The translations under genes and the position numbers were made by a program. The notes under the pieces were generated by a model. It searched no databases, was not told where the DNA came from, and saw only the letters and a list, made by a program, of their open reading frames with translations. A stretch of DNA of 64,000 nucleotides from Spirochaetaceae bacterium (GTDB lineage: Bacteria; Spirochaetota; Spirochaetia; SZUA-6; Bin103): positions 1 to 64,000 of the forward strand of contig JAPPKD010000056.1 in assembly GCA_028820215.1 (NCBI GenBank). Direction: 5' to 3'. Shown here one piece after another: positions 22,762-32,617 of this stretch (position 1 is its first letter; the number at the start of each line of letters is the position of its first letter).

Positions 22762-23449
22762 TCAAGATGGCGACGATATCTGCCCCTCGCCCTCGGCATC
22801 CGATGCATCGGCAGTGATGCGCCGCGCGGATTTTATCAACTCGACCACCAACTCAGCCCGGAAATCACTGAGCCGGAACCCGTGGACGATGGCGTTTCTG
22901 TACTTCAGCATTTCCTTCAGAGTCTTGTACTCTTCCCGTGAGACGACACCATGAAACACCGCTTGGTCGAGAACGTAGCCAGGTCCGGTGATTCTGGTAT
23001 CCGGCACTCCCTGCTCGGCAATCACTTCCCTGATGGTAGCTTCATGGGCCGACCATGCGAGCAAAGAAGGCTGCCTCTAGCAAGCCTGATTGGAGAGCCT
23101 TCTCAGCTTCCTCGATCCTGTGGAAGATGTCCTCACTCGCAAACGAATGAGCTCCTTCGGGTGAGTCCAGTTTTTCCGGCTCACTCACCAGGAGCAACTC
23201 GAAGGTCCATCCGGACTTCGACTCGATGCATCTTGCCAACTCGCCTATCTTGGGATCAGCGGCCAGTGACGAGCGCGACTTGACTGCAATTACCTTCACT
23301 TCACCGCCCTTCCGAACAAGCAAGTCAGCAGTGAATCCCGGCAAGAAGTCGAGCGGGTCCTGTATGAGAACCTCGTATCCCTTGCCGCGGTACTCTTCCG
23401 CGGTCTTTTGGGTGAGGAGATACTCGGAGGTCGTTCCTTGCGCTACCAT
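22762..23449 (-). pseudogene. REase (AHJR-like) plus HEPN-like defence protein, split by a frameshift
   Basis: The first part (from ATG 23449, or GTG 23479) reads TTSEYLLTQKTAEEYRGKGYEV, then PGFTADLLVRKGGEVKVIAVKS, a PD-(D/E)xK-type restriction fold (D near 52, V-I-A-V-K). It ends LLEAAFFARMVGP. The second part, in another frame, begins LLAWSAHEATIREV and contains KYRNAIVHGF, an R-N-x3-H HEPN-like motif. The natural junction AAFLLAWSAHEA is broken by one extra T in TTCTTTG at about 23062-23068. It is either a real pseudogene, an assembly error or recoding. Intact, it would be a ~230-residue nuclease-HEPN fusion. Confidence 0.7.
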
Positions 23450-23627
23450 CTGCCACCCCCGGCTTGGCTCATTGTCCACCGCGATGTGAAGAAACTGCTC
23501 TGAGCGCCGGAGAGTTTCCAGTAATACCGATGAGGGGATTCCGAATTCGAAGATCGCCGTTCAGGTCTCTCTTACGGCACAGCGAATCGGAAACTTGCCC
23601 ATCGTCCGAACAAACCAGTCCTTTCAG

Positions 23628-23642
23628 CCCGGCTTATTCGCG
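23628..23642 (+). repeat. Left terminal inverted repeat of the IS
   Basis: CCCGGCTTATTCGCG; 14 of 15 bases match the complement of the right end. TTCAG is the adjacent target duplication. Confidence 0.88.
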
Positions 23643-23731
23643 TAGGAGAGGAGAAAAAGTAGGCGCGTCCGCCGATTTGCAGTAGAGTCAAGGTGTTATG
23701 AAAAACGCCACCGCAAAGGACGAGACACGCC

Positions 23732-25156
23732 GTGGGTGAGACTCTACCGATCTTCTCGACGACCTTCAACCGCTCGGCGCAGATCGAGGCGCGAGCGGAT
23801 CATCTGAGCGCCGACACCGGTGCGCTGCTGCTGCGCGAGATCATGGAACGCACCGGCATCATCGAGTGGATGACCGAGCGGCTGGCCGATCCGCGCAATC
23901 CGCACCTGATCACCTATCCGCTGGCCGACCTGCTGCGGACCAGCCTGCTGATGCTGGGTCAGGGCTGGCGCGACCAGGACGACGCTGACCGGCTGCGGCA
24001 TGACCCGAGCCTTCGGGTGGCCAACGACAGCCGCCGCGGCACGGCCGCCCTGGAGCAGGAAAGCGTGCTGCCCTCGCAGCCGACGCTGTCGCGGCTGCTG
24101 GACGTGTTGAGCGGTCAGGCCAATCAGGAGGTGCTGCGCGAAGCGGTCATCGAACAGGCGCTGCGCCGGCTGGAGATGAGCAACCAGGGCCGGCGGTACA
24201 AGCGGTTGATCGTCGACGTGGACGGCCTGCCGGCGCAGGTCCACGGTCAGCAGGCCGGCAGCGAGTACAACGGGTACTACGGGCAGCGGATGTTCCATGC
24301 GCTCATCGCCAGTTGCGCCGAGAGCGGCGAGATGCTGGGCGGTACGCTGCGGCCCGGCGCGGTGGGGTCGACCGACGGGGCGCTGGAGTTCATCCAGGCG
24401 GTGCTCAAGCGCGTGCGGCGCGTGTGCGAATCGGTGCTGCTGCGCATCGACGCCGGCTTCGCCGACGGGCGCACGCTCACGGGCCTGGAGTCATCGGGCA
24501 TCGACTACGTGGCGCGGCTGCGCAACAACGCGGTGCTGGACCGCATGGCGCAGCCGTATCTGCGCCGTCCGCCGGGGCGCCCGCCGTGCGAAGGGCGGGT
24601 GTGGTGCCATGAGCTGCGTTACCAGGCCGACTCCTGGGAGCACGAGCGGCGGGTGGTGCTGGTGGTGGTGGAGCGGCCGGGCGAGTTGTTCGTCGATCAC
24701 TTCTGGTTGATCACCAACCTGAGGCGCGACCGCTACAGCGGCGCGCGGCTGCTGGGGCTGTACCGCATGCGGGGCAAGGCCGAGGGGCACCTGGGCGAGC
24801 TGATGGACGTGTTGGCGCCGGCGTTCTCGTCGGTGCCCCGTCCGAAGAGCCACTACCGGGGCCGCCGCCTGGAGGCCGTCACCCAGCCGGAAGAACCAGG
24901 AGTGCGGGCGCAGAACGAGACGCTGTTGCTGTTGAACCTGTTGGCCTACGAACTCCTGCACGCCGGGCGCTGCGTGATGGAGCAGGCCACCGGCACCGGC
25001 TGGAGTCTGCGCCGGTTGCGCGAGCGGATCCTGCGGGTGGCCAGCCGCGTGGTCCGCCACGGGCGCAGGCTGACATTCGTCATCGCCCAGGACGCGGCCG
25101 CCGATTGGCTGCGGCTGTGGGGCAAGCTCAGGGCGCTCGACTGGGCTCCGGGCTGA
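23732..25156 (+). CDS. IS1380-family DDE transposase
   Basis: The 474-residue transposase from GTG 23732 has an N-terminal helical region (LSADTGALLLREIMERTGIIEWM; TYPLADLLRTSLLMLGQG), the first catalytic Asp in LIVDVDGLPAQVHG near 160, the second in LLRIDAGFADG near 240, and the IS1380 Y-x-x-R-x-x-x-E-like region YRMRGKAEGHLGELMDVL near 345 with the final Glu. The length is normal for the family and no frameshift or stop is present, so the element may be active. Confidence 0.92.
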   Translation: MGETLPIFSTTFNRSAQIEARADHLSADTGALLLREIMERTGIIEWMTERLADPRNPHLITYPLADLLRTSLLMLGQGWRDQDDADRLRHDPSLRVANDSRRGTAALEQESVLPSQPTLSRLLDVLSGQANQEVLREAVIEQALRRLEMSNQGRRYKRLIVDVDGLPAQVHGQQAGSEYNGYYGQRMFHALIASCAESGEMLGGTLRPGAVGSTDGALEFIQAVLKRVRRVCESVLLRIDAGFADGRTLTGLESSGIDYVARLRNNAVLDRMAQPYLRRPPGRPPCEGRVWCHELRYQADSWEHERRVVLVVVERPGELFVDHFWLITNLRRDRYSGARLLGLYRMRGKAEGHLGELMDVLAPAFSSVPRPKSHYRGRRLEAVTQPEEPGVRAQNETLLLLNLLAYELLHAGRCVMEQATGTGWSLRRLRERILRVASRVVRHGRRLTFVIAQDAAADWLRLWGKLRALDWAPG

Positions 25157-25385
25157 TCCGCAGCCGCACTCCGATCCGCTCGCCACGTCCTCCTACTACG
25201 GGGCGTGCTGTGTCCGGCTCATCGCTCGGCACCCCTCGCGCACCGTCTGAGGCGGCCAATTGCGGCCCACCGATCGCCCGCCAAGCCTCCCTGCGATCAC
25301 GAGCATCAACCTCCGGCCCCGCCGGTTGCCGATCCGACCCTCGAACCGCCTCCGAGCCTCAATTCAGCCAGTTTTCGGCCCGCGG

Positions 25386-25400
25386 CGCGAATAATCCGGG
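25386..25400 (-). repeat. Right terminal inverted repeat of the IS
   Basis: CGCGAATAATCCGGG; complement matches the left end at 14 of 15 positions. The next five bases TTCAG repeat the left flank. Confidence 0.88.
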
Positions 25401-25932
25401 TTCAGCGCATCCAGATTGGCTTTGGTAGATTGTCAACATCGATTGACGCGCCATTGTCACAAATACGCAAGGGTCACCATGATCTCGCCGACAACCGGCG
25501 GCTCCGTAACCTCCGACTCGCTGGATCCGCACCTCGCCGCGCGGCTATCACCGGCCGACTCCTCATCGCCGCGACGCTCCGCGCGACATATGTTGTCCGC
25601 GTCGCATGTTGCCAGCTCGCCGGCGGCCGTGTCGAGCCATGCTTGACGCCGGTCGTGTCTCACTTTGAATTCGCGCCGGCCGCCGGCAGCGCGTCAGTCG
25701 CCGGGTCGCTCCGACAACGTGACGACGACGGCGACGGTGGGCGTAGCGGCACCTCGAACCACAGTGTCGCCCTGTCGGGTGGGCGCAGCGTGTACCACGC
25801 GACCAGCGGCGACCGCGGCGTCGGATGGGTTCGGGTCAGCGTGATCGTCGCCTCGTCGACGGCGATCGTGTAGGTGCCGCGCTCGCTCCACCGCGTCGGT
25901 CTCCGACGTGTACCCTGGTAGCCACGCGCCTC
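25401..25932. other. Region between IS and membrane-protein gene, no supported gene
   Basis: No gene with start, ribosome site and family match is visible in these 532 bp. On the minus strand (about 25690-25930) one frame reads RWSERGTYTIAVDEATITL then PLVAWYTLRPPDRATLWFEV, which looks like part of a real beta-rich protein but lacks a convincing start. It may be a decayed gene. Confidence 0.45.
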
Positions 25933-26667
25933 CTACCTCGGCGGCGGGTCCATTGCTTTCATTTCCAACACCGGTTCTCTGGTGAAATCGTCGTATCGTG
26001 GCTCCCGCCCGAACTCCCACATGATGTCTGCGTAATGCCTTCCGAGTGCTTGGTGGTAATCGGCGAACGGGTTTTGTTCGCTTTCAGCAATCGCTCGCAA
26101 ATTCGCTAACGCAAAGGCCCTGTTGGCGTCGGCTTGATATAGCACTGCCTCCCTTTCATCGGCACGTACAAATCTGCGAACGATCCATCCGACCGCGTCG
26201 TCAAGCTCTCTAAGCTGACTGCTGATGCCGGACAGAACGCCGTCCCTGGCGTTGTTCTTTGCTTGCATCGAGAAGACGCTGAGGTCGGTTGCGGTCGTTC
26301 TGTCGTCGATCTCACCGAGACGCTCTTTGATGTCCACCAGATCAGACCGCGGGGCGTAGATACTGTCGACGGCTCTTTCGATCTCACTGAGACGTTCCTC
26401 AACGCCTGACAGATCGACCTCGGCAAAGATATTGTGGATCGTCGCCACCGTCGGGGCGATGTAGATCAACGCTCCCACCGCCGCGGCTGTCGCCGTCGAA
26501 GCCAGTGCGGAATTGACGGCCTCCAGGATTGCCTGGACAGTCGGCAGCCGTTCCTCCTTGCGCCTCCGCCACTTCAAGAAAATGTTGCACAACTTCACCA
26601 ACAACCCGGCGACGGCAATCCACGGTCCGACCGGCGCCACCGCGGTCAAGATGGATTCCACGTTCAC
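25933..26667 (-). CDS. Membrane-anchored coiled-coil protein of unknown function
   Basis: The 244-residue protein has two N-terminal hydrophobic segments (about 12-32 and 58-75; VGPWIAVAGLLVKLCNIFL, TAAAVGALIYIAPTVATI) separated by a basic WRRRKEER loop. A long helical region follows with heptad-like acid/hydrophobic spacing (VEERLSEIERAVDSIYAPRSDLVDIKERLGEID). The C-terminal part is soluble (YHQALGRHYADIMWEFGREPRYDD). I recognise no family. It is a single minus-strand gene at the edge of the defence island, where small two-helix membrane proteins can be effectors; that is only contextual. Confidence 0.65.
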   Translation of the reverse strand: MNVESILTAVAPVGPWIAVAGLLVKLCNIFLKWRRRKEERLPTVQAILEAVNSALASTATAAAVGALIYIAPTVATIHNIFAEVDLSGVEERLSEIERAVDSIYAPRSDLVDIKERLGEIDDRTTATDLSVFSMQAKNNARDGVLSGISSQLRELDDAVGWIVRRFVRADEREAVLYQADANRAFALANLRAIAESEQNPFADYHQALGRHYADIMWEFGREPRYDDFTREPVLEMKAMDPPPR

Positions 26668-26986
26668 GATCGACCCTCCCCCGGTCCATACGGGCTAACC
26701 GATCACATGCACGCCTACCACTGAACGACCTCGACGACGTGCCGTAGCGTCCTGATGCGGAGTGTGCCGAGCGGCACACCTGTCGATCCGTCGAACCTGG
26801 CACGGACCCACTAATGAGTCCACTGATCCGCGCGTATGACTAAATCGCCGTTCGTGTCCACCCCTGTCAACCCCCATCGAGACGATGGAGCATTTCAAAC
26901 TGCGACACTACCTTGACGCAGCGTTCCGACACCCCGGCCAGCTTCGACGTCGAAGTGCCAAGATCGTCATTCCATGCTCGTTCACG
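26668..26986. other. Intergenic region at left boundary of the large defence operon
   Basis: No gene is seen. The stretch contains the upstream region of the minus-strand membrane protein and leads into the PhyH fragment. Part of the frame starting at 26885 is open but encodes no recognisable protein before the fragment. Confidence 0.45.
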
Positions 26987-27155
26987 GACCCGGCCGACAT
27001 CGCCGCAATGAAGATGCCGGCCGACAGCGTGATGCTGTGGCGGCCTAACCCTCCTGCACAGCGTGACGCCCAACCTGTCCGCCACCCAGCGCAAGGCGAT
27101 CTACGTGAGCTATACGCCGCGCTAGGGGCGGCTCCAGCACGGTTGGCTGGCCGAC
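26987..27155 (+). pseudogene. Fragment of a phytanoyl-CoA dioxygenase gene
   Basis: About 170 bp closely match the 3' half of the PhyH gene at 12442-13416 (its DPADIVAVKVPAGSVMLWRP to YVSYTPRW region). Here the text reads DPADIAAMKMPADSVMLWRP, after which one extra A (cctaaccct versus ccgaccct) shifts the frame, although the DNA match continues through the equivalents of LLHSVTPNLS and YVSYTPR. No start or iron-binding HxD part exists. It is a decayed partial copy, directly upstream of the defence operon. Confidence 0.85.
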
Positions 27156-27283
27156 TCACAACCTCCGCTTCAGCGGGTCAAGGCGACGATCGAAGAACGT
27201 CGTCCGGGGACCACCAAGCGCGATCAGGCTCGCTCAGCAGGATGCTTACATGGCACGATCGCAAGTCAGGAGATGCTGACTCG

Positions 27284-30200
27284 GTGAGCACGCGGATCAA
27301 CTCACGAGGCCCGAGCTCGGACGGAGCGGGAGCCGACAACGCACCGACGCTCGACGTCTTTGCGCTCCGCGACGGCGTGGTCGAGGAGTACCGGCGCTTC
27401 GCCACCTCCTTCACTACGATTCACGCTGCCGACATCCGCGAGCAGGTTGAGGCGATCTATGCAGAGAATCGCTACTGGCCCGAGCCGCTGATTCAGATCA
27501 ACCCCAGCTACAAGCGCTCGACGGACGTCGGCACGCTGGTTGTGGACGGCGTCCTGCATCCCGGTTGTGCGGACATCTTCCGCGCGGACGGTCGGCCGCT
27601 GGTCCTCTACAAGCACCAGGAGCAGGCGATCGCGCTCGCCGCCGAGGGCGAGAGCTTCGTGGTGACGACCGGGACGGGATCCGGGAAGTCGCTCTGCTTC
27701 TTCATTCCCATCGTCAGCCACGTGCTGGCCACGCGGCAGACGACCCAGCGGCGCACGCACGCCATCGTCGTGTACCCGATGAACGCGCTGGCGAACTCGC
27801 AGATGGAGGAACTGAGCAAGTTCATCGACCAAGTGCCCGGAGAACCGCCGATCACGTTCGAGCGCTACACGGGCCAGGAGGACCGGGACAAGCGGAGGCG
27901 GGTTGCGGAGGAGCCCCCGGACATTCTCCTCACCAACTTCATGATGCTGGAGCTCCTGATGACGCGGCAGGACGAGCTTGACCGCCGGGTCATCGGCAAC
28001 TGCGCGGGCCTTCGCTTCCTGGTCCTGGACGAGTTGCACACGTACCGCGGCCGCCAGGGCGCGGACGTGGCGCTGCTGGTGCGCCGGGTCCGTGAACGCC
28101 TCCAGCCGGAGAAGCTCCTGTGCATCGGCACTTCGGCCACGATGGCGAGCGAAGGATCGCTGGAGGACAAGAGCCGGGTGGTCGCGGGCGTGGCCGCGAA
28201 GCTGTTCGGAGTCCCGGTCGCCGACAGCAACGTCATCGCCGAGACGCTGGAACGCACCACGGTTTCGACCGCCACGGCCGACTCGGTACGGCCCGACCTC
28301 GGCGCGGCCATCGACGCCGGCGTCGCGGCGGACCTCTCCGACGCGGCGCTGCGGGCGCACCCGCTCGCGGTGTGGGTGGAGACGCGGCTCGGCATCTCGT
28401 TCTCGGAGGTCGATCAGCGCTGGGTCCGGGCGAAGCCGATGACGGTGACCGATGCGGTGGGCCGGCTCGCGGCGGAGGCGGGTCGCCCCGAAGCCGCCTG
28501 CGGCAGGGCGCTGCGCGATCTTCTGCTCGTGTCGAGCATCCCCGAGCAGGTACGCACCGAGAACCCCGAGGCACGCGAGGACAGCTTCTACTCGTTCAAG
28601 CTCCACCAGTTCATCTCGGGCGCCGGCCACGCTTACGGGACGATCGAACCGCCCGGCACACGCAAGGTGACCGTGGATGGCCAGCAGTTTCTTCCCGGCC
28701 ACGCTGGCAAGCGTCTCTACGCCCTGCACTTCTGTCGCGAGTGCGGGCACGAGTATCACCCGGTGCGGCTCGCGGAGCAGGAGGGCGAGGAGGTGTTCCT
28801 CGCGCGTGACATCGACGACGCTCCACCGACCCGGCAGGACGAGGCCGACCAGGCGCAGCTCGAGGACGAGGTTTTCGGCTTCCTGACGCCCCACCCGCCT
28901 GACGATCCCGACTTCACGTTCGCCGACCGCGACGATGACTACCCGGAGACCTGGCTGGAGTTCGACGCCGGAGGCAACCCGCGGCTCAAGAGGTATTACC
29001 GCGACGCGCGCGCGCGGCGCGTCCAGGTCGCACCCGATGGCCACGTCGGCGCGGGGACGACGGCGTGGTTCCTGCCCGGCAAGTTCCGACTGTGCCTGCG
29101 CTGCCGAAACACTCAGGGCGGTGCGGCGCGCGATCGCACGCGCCTGGCCTCGCTGTCGGCGGAGGGGCGCAGCTCGGCGACCACCGTACTCGTCGCCAGC
29201 ACGCTGCGCTGGATGCACGGCGTCGAGTCGGGGATGCGCCGCTACACGCGAAAGATCCTCGGCTTCACCGACAACCGCCAGGATGCCGCCCTGCAGGCCG
29301 GTCACTTCAACGACTTCCTGTTCGTCAGCCTCGTGCGCGCGGGGTTCCTCGGGGCGCTGCACGACGCCGACCCGAACGGGCTCCGCAGCGACGCGCTGGG
29401 CGTCGCCGTGCAGCGCACGCTGGGCTTCGACCGGTCGGACGCGCAGATCCGCGCCGAGTGGCTGCTGGAGCCCGCGCTGCGCGGCTTCAACTTGCAGGAG
29501 GCCGAGGGCACGCTCCGGCAGGTGCTCGCCTACCGCGTCTGGTTCGATCAGCGGCGCGGCTGGCGTTACACCAACCCGAACCTGGAGCAACTCGACATGG
29601 TCCGGGTGGAGTACCTCGGCCTCGACGACCTGGCCGCGGACGACGAGCTGTTCGCCGACTCGCACCCTCTGCTGCAACAGGCCGGCCGCGCGGTCCGCAC
29701 AGCGGTCTATCGCGAGCTGCTCGACCACATGCGGAAGTGGATGGCGATCCGCAGCCAGGTGCTCGACGCCGCGGTCATCGAGCAGTTGGTGGCGAAGTCG
29801 CACAGCCGCATCCGGTCGCCGTGGGGACTGCACGACGACGAGAATCCGCGAGGCGCGCGCTGGCTGATGGTGGTCGCGCCCACGCGCCGGGCCAGCACGC
29901 TCCGCGACACGGATCTGATCGTGCGCGGCGGATCCCGAAGCGGTCTCGGACGGACGCTGCGCTCGACCACGCTTTGGGACGGCGACGCATCCATCCGCGA
30001 CCTGAAGTCGAAGGAGTTCGACCGGCTCGTCGAGGATCTTCTCCGCGCAGCCGCGACGCACGGCCTGGTGTCGGAGGAAGGCACGCCGTTCGACCAGCCC
30101 GGCTGGCGCCTCAACGACGCCTGCGTCCTGTTCCGATTGGGCGACGTGTCGGCGGACGGCGGCGATTCCCGGCACAACGTCTTTTTCCGCGACCTGTACG

Positions 30201-32617
30201 CCAATCTCGCGACGATGCTGAGCGTCCCGATGCATCCGCTGTTCGGGTTCGAAGCGCGCGAGCACACCGCCCAGGTCGATCCCGACAACCGGGAGATCCG
30301 GGAGCAGCGCTTCCGCTTCGGTAAGCGGGAGCAGGATGAGCTTGCCGCGGGCGAGCAGCGGCTCCGCGAGGCCGGCGAGGCCAATCGGTTCCTGCCGGTG
30401 CTGTTCTGCTCGCCGACGATGGAGCTCGGCGTCGACATCGCGGCGCTCAACGCCGTCCACCTGCGCAACGTGCCTCCGACGCCGGCCAACTACGCCCAGC
30501 GCGGCGGCCGCGCGGGCCGGAGCGGACAAGCCGCCCTGGTGATCACGTACGCTTCTTCGCAGAGCCCGCACGACCAGCACTTCTTCCACGACCCCAAGGA
30601 GATGGTCCACGGCGAGGTGCGCGCCCCGGTGCTGGAGCTCGCCAACCGGGACTTGCTCGACAGCCATCTGCAGGCGGTCTGGCTCTCCTGCGTCGACCAG
30701 CCGCTCGACCCCTGCATCGCGGAGTTGCTCACCCTCGAAGACGCCAGCCGGCCCCTCGACCCGGACCTCCAGGCCGCACTGCAGGAGAGCCGCGTCGCCG
30801 ACCGCGCAGGCGAACGGATTCGGCGCGTCCTCGACCTGGTCGCGAGCGATCTCACGCCGGAGACCGCGCCCTGGTACCCGGGCCGGGACGCCTACGCGGC
30901 CACCGTCATGGCGTCCGCCGCCGAGCGCTTCGACGGCGCGTTCCATCGCTGGCGCGACCTCTTTGCCGCGGCCGAGGAGCAGCGCGACGCCGCGCGCCGG
31001 ACCATGGACGACTACTCCACCCCCTACCGGGAGAAGCGGGCGGCGCAGACCCGGCACGCGCAGGCAGTGGACCAGCTCAACCTGCTGCAGCGTGGGACCA
31101 GCGCGCTGTCCAGCGACTTCTACACCTACCGCTACCTCGCCACCGAGGGTTTCCTGCCCGGGTACAACTTCCCCCGGCTGCCACTGCTCGCCTACGTCCC
31201 GGCGGGCCGGGATGGCCGCGGACGGCAGACCTACCTGCAGCGGCCGCGCTTCCTCGCGCTCGCCGAGTTCGGCCCGCGCAGCCTCGTCTACCACGAGGGA
31301 CGAGCCCACCGGGTGGTGCGCGCGCTCCTGTCGCTCGGTCACCGGGATTCCGCGACACCGGACACGCAACTGCCCACCATGGCGGTGCGCGTCTGCGCGA
31401 GCTGCGGGGCGGGCCACTTCGGCGACGATCGGTCGACGTGCCACTCCTGCGGAGGGTCGCTCGGCAGCGCGGAGGTGCTCGGCAACACGTACCGGATCGA
31501 GAATGTCGCCACGCAGCCGGCCGAGCAGATCACCGCGAACGACGAGGAGCGCCAGCGCCAGGGCTTCGACCTGCAGACGACGTTCGAGTGGGCGATCCGC
31601 GACCAGGAAATCGACGTACGGCGCGCGACGGCCCGCGACGAGGACGGTGAGATCGTGCTCCTGGCGTACGGCGCCGGGGCGACGATCACGCGCCTCAACA
31701 AGGGGCTGCGCCGGAGAGCCGACAAGAAGGTGCTCGGCTTCCGCATCGATCCGGTGTCCGGGTACTGGGCCAAGAACGAGGACGACGCGGACGAGAATCC
31801 ACTCGATCCTACCGCCTCGCCGCGGCAGTGGATCGTCCCCAGCGTTCAGGACCGCAGGAACGCGCTCCTGTTTCAGCCCGCCGGCGACGACCTTTCGGAA
31901 GTCACCATGGCCACCGTGCAGCACGCGATCCTGCGCGGCATCGAGGCGATGTTCCAACTGGAGGAAGGAGAGATGCTCGCCGAACCGATGCCCACGCGCG
32001 AGGTCCGCAACGGCTTCCTGCTCTACGAGGCCACCGAAGGCGGCGCCGGCGTGCTCACGCGGCTGGTGAGCCAGGAGAACAGCCTCGCCGAGGTGGCGCG
32101 CACGGCACTGCAGATCATGCATCTCGCGGCCAGCGAGGATACCTTGCCGGAGTCCGCGGCGGGCCTCTCCGACGACGGGACGGCGTGCGTGGCCGCCTGC
32201 TATCGGTGCCTGATGTCGTACTACAACCAACCCGACCACGAGATTCTCGACCGCCGGGACGAGGACGCTCGCTCGCTGCTGCTGCGCCTGGCGCGCGCCC
32301 GCACGGTGGTACCCGCGGACCAGCCGTCGGACGCGCCGCAACCGGGCGACGGCGAAGACGCGGGCGAAGGCCGTTGGCTGGCCGAAGCGTTGCGGCGCGG
32401 AATCCCGGCGCCGGATCCGGAGCCGCTGGCGGCCCAGGACCGCTCCGTGCGCTGCGTCTGGCGCAAGCACTACGTTGCGGCGGTCATCGGCGACGCCGGC
32501 GGTCCCGCCTTGCAGGCGCTGGATGACCTTGGCTTCGAGGTCGTTCGATTCGACGATCCCACGAGCTGGAACGCTGCCTTCACGCGGCTGGCTGCCGCCT
32601 TGGGGCAGGCACCGTGA
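27284..32617 (+). CDS. Giant DruE-like DEAD/DEAH helicase with DUF1998/MZB-type C-terminus
   Basis: The 1777-residue protein is taken from GTG 27284 (AGGAG 11 bp upstream); ATG 27242 is possible. Superfamily 2 helicase motifs: I TGTGSGKS near 130, II LVLDELHTYRG near 248 (DELH), III GTSATMAS near 287, V-VI SPTMELGVDIAALN and QRGGRAGRSGQ near 1045-1080. A long insert between the lobes has Cys pairs (CRECGHEYH; CLRCRN). The C-terminal part has a zinc ribbon CASCGAGHF...CHSCGG and the DUF1998/MZB cysteines CVAACYRC near 1636. Size and layout match Druantia DruE, the large relative of MrfA. It is the first gene of a six-gene coupled operon and should translocate on DNA. Confidence 0.88.
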   Translation: MSTRINSRGPSSDGAGADNAPTLDVFALRDGVVEEYRRFATSFTTIHAADIREQVEAIYAENRYWPEPLIQINPSYKRSTDVGTLVVDGVLHPGCADIFRADGRPLVLYKHQEQAIALAAEGESFVVTTGTGSGKSLCFFIPIVSHVLATRQTTQRRTHAIVVYPMNALANSQMEELSKFIDQVPGEPPITFERYTGQEDRDKRRRVAEEPPDILLTNFMMLELLMTRQDELDRRVIGNCAGLRFLVLDELHTYRGRQGADVALLVRRVRERLQPEKLLCIGTSATMASEGSLEDKSRVVAGVAAKLFGVPVADSNVIAETLERTTVSTATADSVRPDLGAAIDAGVAADLSDAALRAHPLAVWVETRLGISFSEVDQRWVRAKPMTVTDAVGRLAAEAGRPEAACGRALRDLLLVSSIPEQVRTENPEAREDSFYSFKLHQFISGAGHAYGTIEPPGTRKVTVDGQQFLPGHAGKRLYALHFCRECGHEYHPVRLAEQEGEEVFLARDIDDAPPTRQDEADQAQLEDEVFGFLTPHPPDDPDFTFADRDDDYPETWLEFDAGGNPRLKRYYRDARARRVQVAPDGHVGAGTTAWFLPGKFRLCLRCRNTQGGAARDRTRLASLSAEGRSSATTVLVASTLRWMHGVESGMRRYTRKILGFTDNRQDAALQAGHFNDFLFVSLVRAGFLGALHDADPNGLRSDALGVAVQRTLGFDRSDAQIRAEWLLEPALRGFNLQEAEGTLRQVLAYRVWFDQRRGWRYTNPNLEQLDMVRVEYLGLDDLAADDELFADSHPLLQQAGRAVRTAVYRELLDHMRKWMAIRSQVLDAAVIEQLVAKSHSRIRSPWGLHDDENPRGARWLMVVAPTRRASTLRDTDLIVRGGSRSGLGRTLRSTTLWDGDASIRDLKSKEFDRLVEDLLRAAATHGLVSEEGTPFDQPGWRLNDACVLFRLGDVSADGGDSRHNVFFRDLYANLATMLSVPMHPLFGFEAREHTAQVDPDNREIREQRFRFGKREQDELAAGEQRLREAGEANRFLPVLFCSPTMELGVDIAALNAVHLRNVPPTPANYAQRGGRAGRSGQAALVITYASSQSPHDQHFFHDPKEMVHGEVRAPVLELANRDLLDSHLQAVWLSCVDQPLDPCIAELLTLEDASRPLDPDLQAALQESRVADRAGERIRRVLDLVASDLTPETAPWYPGRDAYAATVMASAAERFDGAFHRWRDLFAAAEEQRDAARRTMDDYSTPYREKRAAQTRHAQAVDQLNLLQRGTSALSSDFYTYRYLATEGFLPGYNFPRLPLLAYVPAGRDGRGRQTYLQRPRFLALAEFGPRSLVYHEGRAHRVVRALLSLGHRDSATPDTQLPTMAVRVCASCGAGHFGDDRSTCHSCGGSLGSAEVLGNTYRIENVATQPAEQITANDEERQRQGFDLQTTFEWAIRDQEIDVRRATARDEDGEIVLLAYGAGATITRLNKGLRRRADKKVLGFRIDPVSGYWAKNEDDADENPLDPTASPRQWIVPSVQDRRNALLFQPAGDDLSEVTMATVQHAILRGIEAMFQLEEGEMLAEPMPTREVRNGFLLYEATEGGAGVLTRLVSQENSLAEVARTALQIMHLAASEDTLPESAAGLSDDGTACVAACYRCLMSYYNQPDHEILDRRDEDARSLLLRLARARTVVPADQPSDAPQPGDGEDAGEGRWLAEALRRGIPAPDPEPLAAQDRSVRCVWRKHYVAAVIGDAGGPALQALDDLGFEVVRFDDPTSWNAAFTRLAAALGQAP

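Larger units (their letters stand above)
23628..25400 (+). mobile_element. Complete IS1380-family insertion sequence
   Basis: The 1773-bp element has 15-bp terminal inverted repeats differing at one base (CCCGGCTTATTCGCG at 23628-23642; the complement of CCCGGATTATTCGCG at 25386-25400). A 5-bp direct repeat TTCAG flanks it at 23623-23627 and 25401-25405. One intact transposase gene fills it. The preserved target duplication implies a fairly recent insertion into an intergenic region of the defence island edge. Confidence 0.9.

Noticed and set aside
26885..27284. Longer N-terminus for the giant helicase
   Set aside because: The extra part is the PhyH fragment read in the wrong frame; the family start follows GTG 27284.
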